NCBI GenBank assembly: GCA_021797515.1
Contig: JAJZZP010000187.1
Location: forward strand, 1-64,000
Direction of reading: 5' to 3'
DNA from: Bacillota bacterium
Lineage (GTDB): Bacteria > Bacillota > Sulfobacillia > Sulfobacillales > Sulfobacillaceae
DNA: 64,000 nucleotides
This document shows positions 1 through 7,750 of the stretch, one piece after another; the first letter of the stretch is position 1, and the number at the start of each line of letters is the position of its first letter. Under the pieces are notes generated by a model. That model was not told the origin of the DNA, ran no database searches, and worked only from the letters and a program-made list of their open reading frames with translations. The translations under genes and the position numbers were made by a program.

Positions 1-25
1 GGCCTCCGACCGATATGACAAGATG

Positions 26-52
26 ACGGAGATGGCCGCAGGCCATCTCCGT
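26..52. terminator. Perfect 12-bp hairpin, possible terminator
   Basis: ACGGAGATGGCC (26-37) pairs perfectly with GGCCATCTCCGT (41-52) around a GCA loop. No U-tract follows on the plus strand, so a simple intrinsic terminator is not certain. It may end a gene lying to the left of the window. Confidence 0.4.
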
Positions 53-409
53 GACCCAACATGCCTCGAACCAAAATTCCGTCAAATGGCTGAATCGCCT
101 TCTCTAGGGGGTACCTGAATAGTTACCAAGTTTCAGACCAAGCGGATACCGGATCGATGAAATGCCGAAATCACGGGGGCAACCCTTGGTGCTGGTTGTG
201 AAGCGAATGAACTAGGAGCTTGTTCAAAAACTGATGGGCCATGGAATAGTTATCCACAATCTAGTCTGTTGGACGATCAGGCGCTCGCATCGTGCCGCCT
301 TCTGTGTGCTAACGAGTGGGCGGCCGTCTGTCCTCACGTCCTACGCAGTCTGAGGATCGACTGCTACAACCCCTAAATTCCCCATTGCTTTCCAGCAACG
401 GACCCGATT

Positions 410-435
410 ATTGGCTAAATTCGTAATTGGCTAAA
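410..435 (+). repeat. Tandem 10-bp direct repeat ATTGGCTAAA
   Basis: ATTGGCTAAA occurs at 410-419 and again at 426-435, a 16-bp period. It lies about 225 bases before the first gene of the T4SS-like operon. Spaced short direct repeats at such a place are often regulator sites; that role is inference. Confidence 0.5.
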
Positions 436-658
436 AGTACCATAGGCGTCGTAATTTTTAAAAAAGGCCTGTAAAAATGTCGATATGTGGCAAATACGAC
501 TGGAAAGCATTGAATTCCTTGACTCTTCCAAATTTATCTATTCAGAGTTGTCGAATGCTACTGGAAAATTTGGATAGTGTTTCATCAAAATTTCAATTGT
601 ATTATACATATGCGGCAGTTGCCAACAGGCGACTGGCGCCGGATTGGAGGGAGAGCCG

Positions 659-892
659 ATGCCTTCGGCCCAATTGCTTGTGATGATTTCCCGATTGACG
701 GGTATCTTGGTGGACTTGGCAGGTGGTGTGTTTACGCTGGTAATGGTCTATGGTGGGATTCGATTGATGGTAGCGCATAGTCCCAGAGCGGTGCAAAGCT
801 CCAAGGAGCTCATGGGGCGCGCAGCGATTGGCCTGGCTTTAATCTTGCTGGTTGACTTGATTCGTCAATTGTTGCAATATGTCGTCTCTTAA
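659..892 (+). CDS. VirB2/TrbC-like small membrane pilin protein
   Basis: A 77-residue protein with two hydrophobic segments (about residues 5-32 and 48-72) separated by a short basic loop, the layout of VirB2/TrbC-type pilin or pore subunits of type IV secretion systems. The start is taken at ATG 659 because GGAGGGAG lies just upstream; the TTG at 644 would place that site inside the gene. The end overlaps the next gene by 14 bases, as in a translationally coupled operon. Family assignment rests on size, topology and neighbours (VirB6-like, PrgI, VirB4); there is no catalytic motif. No long cleavable signal sequence of the Gram-negative VirB2 kind is seen. Confidence 0.6.
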   Translation: MPSAQLLVMISRLTGILVDLAGGVFTLVMVYGGIRLMVAHSPRAVQSSKELMGRAAIGLALILLVDLIRQLLQYVVS

Positions 893-1664
893 TCCTTTAA
901 CGTGGTCTCTGGAACAGTTGTCACGATGGGTTGATGAAGCACTGGTACAAGTTGCGGGTAGCTTGTTTCGCCAGGTCGTATTTGCTCCCATTCGTTGGAG
1001 CGCCATTGCAAGTGATCTTTATCGCACCAATTTGGACTTGGCTTTAACTGCGCTGTGTCTGGGACTGGTATGGAATCTAATCCAACATATGTGGCCAATA
1101 TGGGGAAACCGGATGGCTGGGACTTCGGTTCTCTCTTTGGAAAGAACCGTCACTGCAGCTCTGATGGCAGTTGCGGCGCTCCCCGTGATACGTGGGTTGC
1201 TGGAGGTTAATGATGATCTAGTCAGAAGTTTTACCACTCATTTGCCGACCGCTGCGGTGACAAGTTCTTCTCCACTGGAACTGTCTCTCAATCCGCTTTT
1301 GACGTTGGTGTTAGGAGCCATCGTGCTGGGTCTTTTGGTCTATCTGGGAGTGTTTTATGCGTTGCGCACGGTGGAAGTGTACATCCTTACGGGGTTAATT
1401 CCATGGTTTATGGTGCTGTGGGCAAATGATAGAGATGATGGGTGGCTTGGAAACCTATCGCGAGAGCTATTGGCGGCGATCTTCGTGCAATGTCTTCATG
1501 CGATGGTATTTTGGCTTTTTGTTCAGATGGCGGTGCATACATCGTCACTGGCTGATGAATTTTTTCAAGCTGGGGTGTTGTGGTACATGACTAAGATACC
1601 AGACCAATTGCGCCGACTATTTGGCACCGCAGGCAGTCGCGGGCGGCTACTCCCATGGATGTAA
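879..1664 (+). CDS. VirB6/TrbL-like polytopic membrane protein
   Basis: A 261-residue protein with about five or six membrane segments (near residues 52-70, 88-108, 138-160, 168-182 and 195-215). It resembles the VirB6/TrbL channel proteins of conjugation machines of Gram-positive bacteria. The C-terminal tail is basic and presumably cytoplasmic. The gene overlaps the pilin-like gene upstream and the PrgI gene downstream (1655). The call depends on topology and position between a VirB2-like and a PrgI/VirB4 gene; sequence motifs in this family are weak. A general membrane scaffold role is the safe minimum. Confidence 0.55.
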   Translation: MSSLNPLTWSLEQLSRWVDEALVQVAGSLFRQVVFAPIRWSAIASDLYRTNLDLALTALCLGLVWNLIQHMWPIWGNRMAGTSVLSLERTVTAALMAVAALPVIRGLLEVNDDLVRSFTTHLPTAAVTSSSPLELSLNPLLTLVLGAIVLGLLVYLGVFYALRTVEVYILTGLIPWFMVLWANDRDDGWLGNLSRELLAAIFVQCLHAMVFWLFVQMAVHTSSLADEFFQAGVLWYMTKIPDQLRRLFGTAGSRGRLLPWM

Positions 1665-1936
1665 GCCGTATTGTTCCCATACCGTTGGCCAAAGACCCCA
1701 CTGTTTTGTGGGGGCTCCACCTCAAAGATTTGATTTGGCTGGCCATAGGTGTGGTAGCCGACTTAGCATTATGGCCTCGCAATCAAGTACAGGCGACCAA
1801 CGTTGTTGCGATGGCACTGATTAGCGGTGTGAGTTTGGCTTTGGCTTGGGGCAAATATGAAGAAGTACCGTTGACCGAATGGTTGTATTTGATGCTCCGG
1901 TATCTAGTGAGGCCCAGAACCTACATCTCTCACTAG
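1655..1936 (+). CDS. PrgI-family (VirB3-like) protein
   Basis: A 93-residue protein with two hydrophobic segments (about 28-45 and 49-65). Its C-terminal pattern, LTEWLYLMLRYLVRPRTYI, is the hallmark of the PrgI family, small VirB3-like partners encoded directly before VirB4 ATPases in Gram-positive conjugation loci. The N-terminal part (IPLAKDPTVLWGLHLKDLIWL) also fits. It overlaps the end of the VirB6-like gene and is followed after 33 bases by the VirB4 N-terminal protein. It is expected to anchor the ATPase at the membrane. Confidence 0.8.
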   Translation: MDVSRIVPIPLAKDPTVLWGLHLKDLIWLAIGVVADLALWPRNQVQATNVVAMALISGVSLALAWGKYEEVPLTEWLYLMLRYLVRPRTYISH

Positions 1937-1969
1937 GCCGTTTAAAATAAATTGATTGAGGTGGATTAG

Positions 1970-2560
1970 ATGGTAGTGTCCTTAAACCGACTATTGCCAA
2001 TTCGTGCGATTGGCCCTGGAATTTGTCTCATTGGGCGGGACCGATTTTCATTAATCATGGAGGCAACGCCAGTAAATTTCTCATTGCGGTCTTTGGGGGA
2101 TCAGGATCGTTTGGTTCACGGTTATACGGCATTTCTCAACGGACTGCATTTTCCGGTAGAACTTTTGGTGAGATCCGACGTATTACGTTTGGACGATTAT
2201 TTGGGGGATTTGAAATCCCGTGAGGAGGAGATTGAACCAGCGTTGCGGCCCTCTTTGAGCGATTATATCGATTTCATACAAGAGGCCGTATCGGTACATC
2301 ACTTGCTGCGACGACGGTTTTTTGTGATTTTGCCGTGGCAAGGATCCGATAGCAGAAGTCGTCCGCTGCGTCGCGGGGAGGTGTTGTGGCAAGAGGCGGA
2401 ACAGGAACTTTTCCGACGCCGGGATATTATTACTCAAGGTATGCGCCCATTAGGCATTCGGCTTCGCATGTTTTCCAGTGAGGAAACATTTAAATTTTTC
2501 TATGCCAGTTTAGGAGGTGGACAGCCGTTGCCGCCGGGGGTCAATTGGGCATGGGACTAA
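1970..2560 (+). CDS. VirB4 N-terminal-domain protein (TraC-like, split)
   Basis: A 196-residue soluble protein that matches the N-terminal non-ATPase domain of Gram-positive VirB4/TraE proteins: an opening LLPI motif, a SLIMEATPVNFSLRS block (about residues 27-41), then YTAFLNGLHFPVELLVRS. In most systems this domain is fused to the ATPase; here it is a separate gene that overlaps the ATPase gene by 10 bases. It has no P-loop. It probably pairs with the downstream ATPase to rebuild a full VirB4. Start ATG 1970 follows a GAGGTGG site. Confidence 0.75.
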   Translation: MVVSLNRLLPIRAIGPGICLIGRDRFSLIMEATPVNFSLRSLGDQDRLVHGYTAFLNGLHFPVELLVRSDVLRLDDYLGDLKSREEEIEPALRPSLSDYIDFIQEAVSVHHLLRRRFFVILPWQGSDSRSRPLRRGEVLWQEAEQELFRRRDIITQGMRPLGIRLRMFSSEETFKFFYASLGGGQPLPPGVNWAWD

Positions 2561-4257
2561 TAGACCGTTTTTGGTCGCGAAAGGCATTGTCTACGATCTC
2601 GGCCGTACTTCCTGACGCTATTCGATTTGGTTCCGATAAATGGCAGATGCATGGACACTGGTACCGCAGTTTTGTAGTGGTAGCCTATCCGAGAGAAGTG
2701 CAAGCGGGATGGTTTGAACCACTTCTCCGCTTTCCACGTCCTCTGGTCCTGACGATATTTTCCGGACCCGTTCCGATTGATTCACAGCTGGGTTCCATGA
2801 ACCGCTCATTGTTATGGAATTTGGGAGAGGAGGAGGCTAACCGGCGTTCAGGTCGGTTAGCTGATCCGGTTCGCCATACAGCGATAGAAGATGCCGAACG
2901 AATCCGGGGGAAAGTGGCTCGGGGCGAAACCCGGTTGATTGAAACCCACTTGACCGCCACATTGTGGGCCGAATCTTTGGAAGCGTTGGACGATGCGTCC
3001 AACTTGCTGATGGGATTGGCATCGGGAATGCTTGTCGTGATGCGTTTGTTACGGTATCAGCAAGACCTGGGACTGCAACGAATGCTTCCCGTTTTTGGAC
3101 CGCCGTCGCATCCCCGAGAAATGGATGCCCATGCGTGGGCTACACTGTTTCCCTATGCTTCGCAAGAACTCATCCATGAACATGGACAAGTATGGGGAGC
3201 CAATGCCCAAACTCACTCGTTGGTGATTGTCGACCGGTTTCAACTGCCGTCTCCACACTCGGTAACTGTAGCCTGGTCGGGCGCAGGCAAAAGCTTCGCC
3301 GCGAAATTGGAAATTTTGCGGACTCGTTACCGGGGAATTCCCGTAAAGGTATTGGATCCCGAGGGAGAATACCAGGTTTTGGAACACATCGGAGCGCACA
3401 TTTGGAAGATTGGGGATCCGGGCAATCCGGAGTTTCCTTGGGATCCCTTCCTAATCGAGCTGAATGACACCCCGGAGGAGACGGAACGTCAAGTCGATTT
3501 TTTACTGCGGTTTGTGGAACGACTGGATCCTAACATCAAACAATTGACCTCGACTTTGGAACGGGCACTTTGGCGGATTATTAGACGACACCAGTCATCA
3601 ACTGCGCTTGACACGGGAACCACTTTGGTATTTCGGCAGCAAGCGGAGATCGTGTGCGATGACAAAATATTGTTGCGAGAACTCGAGACAATAGATTCGG
3701 CGATGAGCGAACGTATAGAGGCCGTGGTACATCGTTGGCGAGTATTGGCCCCGTCGGGGGCAAAGTCCGGATTTGCTTGTGAGGTGTTTGACTTGAGTCG
3801 GCTTACCGAAAAAATGAAAGCCGCGGCATATTTGGCACTGACAGAATATATCGCACGCACGGTGGCCGAGGTTCCCCGCCAGTTAGTCGTTTTTGATGAA
3901 GCCTGGCATTTGCTGAATGATCAGAACACCGCATTGTATCTGGAATCACTTTATCGACGAGCGAGAAAGTGGGGCACAGCTTTAGCTCTTCTTACCCAAG
4001 ACATCGGTGATTTTACTCGTAACAAAGCGGCTGAAGTGTGCCTAAGGAATTCTCCAATTGTTTTGCTATTGCGGCAGCACCCTGAGAGTTTGGCGGAGGT
4101 GACCCAACTGATGCGGTTAGAAGTCGGGGAAGTGGAGTTGTTGAATTTTGCTCAAAGAGGACAAGGGATTTTAATTGTCGGTGATGACCACGTGCCACTA
4201 AATGTGTTAGCTGCTCCCCATGAAGTGCGTCTTATCAATATGGCAACTGCGAGGTGA
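2551..4257 (+). CDS. VirB4/TraE-like secretion ATPase
   Basis: A 568-residue ATPase. The P-loop WSGAGKS lies at about residues 242-248, followed by KVLDPEGEY, the strand seen after the P-loop in VirB4/TraE proteins. Walker B is QLVVFDEAW with Asp449-Glu450, and a downstream ALLTQDIGDF segment matches the sensor/arginine-finger region of the family. It would power assembly of the secretion apparatus or substrate transfer at the inner membrane face. The start ATG 2551 overlaps the preceding split N-terminal gene; a TTG at 2545 is an alternative. The N-terminal half of a typical VirB4 is encoded separately just upstream. No relaxase or VirD4 coupling protein is found nearby. Confidence 0.88.
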   Translation: MGLIDRFWSRKALSTISAVLPDAIRFGSDKWQMHGHWYRSFVVVAYPREVQAGWFEPLLRFPRPLVLTIFSGPVPIDSQLGSMNRSLLWNLGEEEANRRSGRLADPVRHTAIEDAERIRGKVARGETRLIETHLTATLWAESLEALDDASNLLMGLASGMLVVMRLLRYQQDLGLQRMLPVFGPPSHPREMDAHAWATLFPYASQELIHEHGQVWGANAQTHSLVIVDRFQLPSPHSVTVAWSGAGKSFAAKLEILRTRYRGIPVKVLDPEGEYQVLEHIGAHIWKIGDPGNPEFPWDPFLIELNDTPEETERQVDFLLRFVERLDPNIKQLTSTLERALWRIIRRHQSSTALDTGTTLVFRQQAEIVCDDKILLRELETIDSAMSERIEAVVHRWRVLAPSGAKSGFACEVFDLSRLTEKMKAAAYLALTEYIARTVAEVPRQLVVFDEAWHLLNDQNTALYLESLYRRARKWGTALALLTQDIGDFTRNKAAEVCLRNSPIVLLLRQHPESLAEVTQLMRLEVGEVELLNFAQRGQGILIVGDDHVPLNVLAAPHEVRLINMATAR

Positions 4258-4261
4258 GATT

Positions 4262-4810
4262 ATGGCGGTTTCTTTCAAGGTCCCACGTTCCGGCGCTATT
4301 GCAATGATTGTTGCGGGGGTGTTATACGCCGCGTTGAGTGTTCCCCATCTATTCGCACACTCTGTCAAATTACCGGTGGCTACTCGCTACGTTTCTGGTG
4401 GGGAGCCCTTGCAACCCAGCGATTTTACGATGGCCACGGTGACGGCAAAGCCTTTGACTATGTCTTCTAACCAAGTGCTGAAAGATACGTTAGTACCAGG
4501 CCAAGTGATTACGGGTGCACTTCTAGGGACGTCGCCGCATGTGTCTGGAGTATTAGTGGCAGTGACGCCGTCCACCGCAGCAGACATTGAAGTAGCTTCA
4601 CCCGGCAGTGTGGTTTCTATTATCGTAATAACCAGCACTGGCCAGATGTGGCGCTCATCGGCAGTGCCAGTAGTGAGCACCCCGATCGGCAGCAATATCT
4701 TAGGCACTCAAACCAATGCAGTATTATTGCGGTTGTCTATGTATCAAGCCGAGAAATTTTTAAGGATGTCAACGCATGCCCAGGTTTTTTTGGTAGGGGT
4801 GGCGCGATGA
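4262..4810 (+). CDS. CpaB-like SAF-domain protein
   Basis: A 182-residue protein with one N-terminal membrane anchor (about residues 10-32) followed by an exported SAF-type domain: the segment VATRYVSGGEPLQPSDFTMA is the characteristic SAF opening also seen in CpaB/RcpC of Flp (Tad) pilus systems and FlgA. A second beta-rich half follows (VASPGSVVSIIVI). Start ATG 4262 sits 8 bases after GAGGTGAG, 4 bases after the VirB4 stop. Its location in an operon of type IV secretion parts is unusual, since CpaB normally accompanies the Tad secretion ATPase. It ends overlapping the next start. Confidence 0.65.
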   Translation: MAVSFKVPRSGAIAMIVAGVLYAALSVPHLFAHSVKLPVATRYVSGGEPLQPSDFTMATVTAKPLTMSSNQVLKDTLVPGQVITGALLGTSPHVSGVLVAVTPSTAADIEVASPGSVVSIIVITSTGQMWRSSAVPVVSTPIGSNILGTQTNAVLLRLSMYQAEKFLRMSTHAQVFLVGVAR

Positions 4811-5739
4811 TGGTGGTAGCCACTGGGCATAGCCAAGTTCAGCAGTTTGTTAAAACAACCCGACCCAACGTGCGCACGGTCGAGACTTGGGCCGAGGTTT
4901 TACAATTGTTGCCGCGCACTCGTGCGCTGTTTTTAGGTGAACGGTTATCGGGACGTCCGAATTGGGAACAAGTGTTGCCGATCATTACAACCACTGCAAA
5001 CCATGTCCGTTGGATGATCTGGTTGTCCCAAGACGACGACCGTAAAGTGTTTGTAGGAACTGGCGTAGAACTGCTGACCGGCGATTTGACTTCAGGTGAT
5101 TTGTTGAAATGGCTAGGGATTTTTTCCCCGTCAGAGTCGGTTTTAAGCTTGCCGAAACGGTGGGTGTTGTGGCGCCCCGATATGTCTTTAGGTCTAGGGA
5201 TAATCCCCAAACTTACTCAACTTGCACAAAGGCAATATGGTTCTGGGTGTTGGGTGGATTTGGATTGGAGTGTGGCGGGATTAACCGCCGAATTGTGCAG
5301 TGAGGTGTGGAATCAGGGGGATTTTTCTTATGAGAAACTCAAGGTGAAAGCGATGCATTGGGGTTGGCTGGCTCCAGCCCCACCCCCTTGGTCAGTAATA
5401 TTTCAAGTACCCACTGCAGAGGACCTGGATCGTCTGTTAAAACAGGGGTTTGGTTGGTGGGGTTTGGACATTGGTGCCAATTTTCGGGTGCCATTGGCGA
5501 TGAGTGCCATCGAATTGGCATCTCATGTGATTGTCATTGCACAAGGCTCACCAAAAATTTTGCATGAAGGACTGAAGGCGATTCGGATGATATGCCCTGG
5601 GGTTGAAATTATCGGGATCGGCACTGACCCTGCTATCGAAGCCGCAGTCATTCGCGCCAGCGGCATATGGTTCCAGTGGCAGTCCCTTAGTCCCTCAGCC
5701 AAGAAGCCATTTTTTCGCAAAAAACTATGGCGAGATTAG
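4807..5739 (+). CDS. Unknown protein, possible degenerate CpaE/TadZ-like
   Basis: A 310-residue soluble protein not firmly recognised. The start ATG 4807 overlaps the stop of the CpaB-like gene (ATGATGA). An internal segment WVDLDWSVAGLTAELC and a later GLDIGANFRVPLAMSAI are reminiscent of the VDLD and late strands of CpaE/TadZ ParA-like ATPases, which partner CpaB in Tad pili. However, no Walker A lysine motif is visible, so it would be a non-ATP-binding relative at best. It ends by overlapping the stop of the convergent paaI gene by 4 bases. Function unknown; the link to the secretion operon is from gene order. Confidence 0.5.
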   Translation: MMVVATGHSQVQQFVKTTRPNVRTVETWAEVLQLLPRTRALFLGERLSGRPNWEQVLPIITTTANHVRWMIWLSQDDDRKVFVGTGVELLTGDLTSGDLLKWLGIFSPSESVLSLPKRWVLWRPDMSLGLGIIPKLTQLAQRQYGSGCWVDLDWSVAGLTAELCSEVWNQGDFSYEKLKVKAMHWGWLAPAPPPWSVIFQVPTAEDLDRLLKQGFGWWGLDIGANFRVPLAMSAIELASHVIVIAQGSPKILHEGLKAIRMICPGVEIIGIGTDPAIEAAVIRASGIWFQWQSLSPSAKKPFFRKKLWRD

Positions 5740-6140
5740 TGGTGAGGTCCCGCTTTAGTCTCCCTCTCTTGTGGAATACGGAACACCGTGCCACGGAATA
5801 AAGCAACTAATTGGTCATGGCTTCTAACTTCGACCGTGTAGACTGCCACACGCCGTCTTAGAGCAGCCTCCTGGCAGTGGGCATAAAGCGTTTCACCATT
5901 GCGAGCAGCGCGGATAAAAGTCATGGAAGTATCCAAGGCCACTGCGGGAATGCCATGGATGTTGCTGGCCCGCGCAAACACTGCGTCAGCCAAAGTAAAG
6001 ATGACGCCCCCGTGGGCGGTCCCATGTTGGTTCAAATGCTTGTCAGATATGGGCAAGTGGGCTGTCACGTGGCCGGGTTCGGCCTGGTCAATGACGATCC
6101 CTAAATCTTCGCTAAAGATGTCTCGACTTTCTTCATTCAT
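5736..6140 (-). CDS. paaI: PaaI-type hotdog thioesterase
   Basis: A 134-residue hotdog-fold acyl-CoA thioesterase. The block LNQHGTAHGGVIFTLADA is the PaaI signature, with HGG and the downstream Asp for catalysis. PaaI releases CoA from stalled (hydroxy)phenylacetyl-CoA intermediates, so its place next to the paa genes makes sense. Start ATG 6140 lies about 9 bases after GAGGAGGG; the ATG at 6152 would sit inside that site and is rejected. It is divergent from paaA and shares the intergenic control region. Confidence 0.85.
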   Translation of the reverse strand: MNEESRDIFSEDLGIVIDQAEPGHVTAHLPISDKHLNQHGTAHGGVIFTLADAVFARASNIHGIPAVALDTSMTFIRAARNGETLYAHCQEAALRRRVAVYTVEVRSHDQLVALFRGTVFRIPQERETKAGPHH

Positions 6141-6273
6141 GTTGGCTAACATCCCTCCTCAACTGCGGTTTTACTCTGCCATCTCCTTACTGCGGACTTT
6201 GGGCAGCATGTCTCATATTATAGGAATCATTGCCATTTATTTGCCATATTTTTTATCGGATTTACGCAGGGAT

Positions 6274-6301
6274 TTGCTCGACGTTGAGGTATCCGTATGA
6301 T
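6274..6301 (+). promoter_or_regulatory. Candidate sigma-A promoter of paa operon
   Basis: TTGCTC (6274-6279), 16 bases, TATGAT (6296-6301), about 65 bases before the paaA start. Reasonable match to a vegetative promoter, judged by eye only. Confidence 0.35.
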
Positions 6302-6368
6302 ATTTTTTAGGCAAGCGATTGTTTTAAGAAATTTCGTTTTGTGCAACCGTGCGGAGGAGGGACATTCT

Positions 6369-7325
6369 GTGGAAGAGACCGAGCGAACCCGAATTTTTAT
6401 GGAACGGATCAATGCGGGCGAAAAAATTGAGGCCAATGACTGGATGCCCGCGGAATATCGTAATTTGTTGATTAAGCAAATTCACATGCATGGCATCAGT
6501 GAAATTATGGGTGCTTATCCAGAAAAAGAATGGGTGCCTAAGGCGCCGTCGATCCGTCGTAAACTCGCTCTTAATGCCAAGGTGCAAGATGAAATCGGTC
6601 ATGGCCAAATGCTTTTGAGGCTGGCCGAGGATTTAAGCCGTCCCTATGGCCGGGGACGTGAGGAATTGATGGACGATGTATTAGACGGACGAGTGAAGTT
6701 TCACAATGTGTTTCATATGGAAGCGCCAACCTGGGCGGATGCCGGTGTTATCGGATTCCTCGTGGATGGCGGTGCGATTATTACTCAAGCCATGCTCCTT
6801 GATAGTTCGTATGCACCGTATGCGCGGATGCTAAAACGGATTGTAGCAGAAGAAAGTTTTCACATGCAACATGGGGAAGCGGTGGTTTTAGCCTTGGCCG
6901 AAGGTAGCCAAGCGCAACGGGACATGTTGCAAGGAGCGATCAACCGCTGGTGGGAACCCATGATGTTTTTCTTTGGCCCTGTCCAAATGGGCAAAGGCGC
7001 TCAGCGTATGATGGAGTACAAGATTCGCACCAAAACCAACGAAGAGTTACGGCAAAAATTTATTAATCGCTATGTCCCCAGGATTACCTCGTTAGGCATG
7101 ACAATACCCGATTCCGAACTGAGACAGGATCCTGACACCAAAGAATGGCATTATTCGCAACCCGACTGGGAACGGTATAACGCGATGGTGCGCCTTAACT
7201 CGGGACCGATGTCCCAAGCTCGCATTGCCATGCGCCGTCAAGCGCACGAAGAACAGCGATGGGTACGTGAAGCAATGAATAAAGCCTCAGAGCGTCAAGT
7301 TTCTGAACATCAACCAGCTATTTGA
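6369..7325 (+). CDS. paaA: Phenylacetyl-CoA epoxidase catalytic subunit PaaA
   Basis: A 318-residue di-iron oxygenase subunit that inserts one oxygen into the ring of phenylacetyl-CoA. The ferritin-like ligand motifs are visible: DEIGHGQ (Glu75, His78) and EESFH (Glu161/162, His165). GTG 6369 is chosen as the start because GGAGGAGGG precedes it by 7 bases and the length then equals the family norm; an open frame reaches back to 6297 without support. It heads the order paaA-paaB-paaC-paaD-paaK. The reductase subunit gene paaE is not present in this window, so electrons must come from a protein encoded elsewhere. Confidence 0.95.
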   Translation: MEETERTRIFMERINAGEKIEANDWMPAEYRNLLIKQIHMHGISEIMGAYPEKEWVPKAPSIRRKLALNAKVQDEIGHGQMLLRLAEDLSRPYGRGREELMDDVLDGRVKFHNVFHMEAPTWADAGVIGFLVDGGAIITQAMLLDSSYAPYARMLKRIVAEESFHMQHGEAVVLALAEGSQAQRDMLQGAINRWWEPMMFFFGPVQMGKGAQRMMEYKIRTKTNEELRQKFINRYVPRITSLGMTIPDSELRQDPDTKEWHYSQPDWERYNAMVRLNSGPMSQARIAMRRQAHEEQRWVREAMNKASERQVSEHQPAI

Positions 7326-7370
7326 CATTTATTTGGTTGACCTTTACTTGAAAAGGAGGGGGACGATCGC

Positions 7371-7712
7371 ATGCAGGACACGGTCAGCAGCGAATATCCG
7401 GTGTTCGAGGTATTTGTACAAAAGGAGCCATTGGGGTTCCATACCAATGTTGGGAGCTTGCGAGCGGCAAACCCAGAGTTGGCGTTACAGATGGCACGGG
7501 AAACGTTTTTCCGTCGGGAAAATGCGTATGATATCTGGGTTGTGCCTCAAGACTGCATATTTGGCACTGCCCACGATGAAGCTCATTTACCGGTGTCTGG
7601 GTTAGATAAGGGGTATCGACTGCCGGGCGGGTACGACAACGCGTCTCATTGGAAAAAATTTCGGGCCAAGGCTATGACCATCGAAGAAGTAGCCGAGGAT
7701 ATGCGATCCTGA
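7371..7712 (+). CDS. paaB: Phenylacetyl-CoA epoxidase subunit PaaB
   Basis: A 113-residue structural subunit of the epoxidase that bridges the PaaA-PaaC heterodimers. Family features include the opening YPVFEVFVQKEPLGFHTNVG and the block FFRRENAYDIWVVP. Start ATG 7371 has AAAAGGAGGGGG upstream. Somewhat longer than the roughly 95-residue enterobacterial protein, with an added C-terminal tail of about 25 residues (YDNASHWKKFRAK). It lies 45 bases after paaA. Confidence 0.93.
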   Translation: MQDTVSSEYPVFEVFVQKEPLGFHTNVGSLRAANPELALQMARETFFRRENAYDIWVVPQDCIFGTAHDEAHLPVSGLDKGYRLPGGYDNASHWKKFRAKAMTIEEVAEDMRS

Positions 7713-7750
7713 AAATCGAATTTATGGCAAATCGGAGGAGGAACAATACC

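Larger units (their letters stand above)
1..658. other. Non-coding leader before the T4SS-like operon
   Basis: No convincing gene is visible. Short open frames here lack a good ribosome binding site and any recognisable motif. The stretch contains a 12-bp perfect hairpin at 26-52 and a 10-bp direct repeat at 410-419 and 426-435. It probably holds the promoter and control region of the operon that starts at 659. Confidence 0.6.

Noticed and set aside
477-683. 68-codon open frame in the leader
   Set aside because: No proper ribosome site and no motif; it overlaps the true start of the VirB2-like gene.
6297-6368. N-terminal extension of PaaA
   Set aside because: GGAGGAGGG lies within it and the family length fits GTG 6369.
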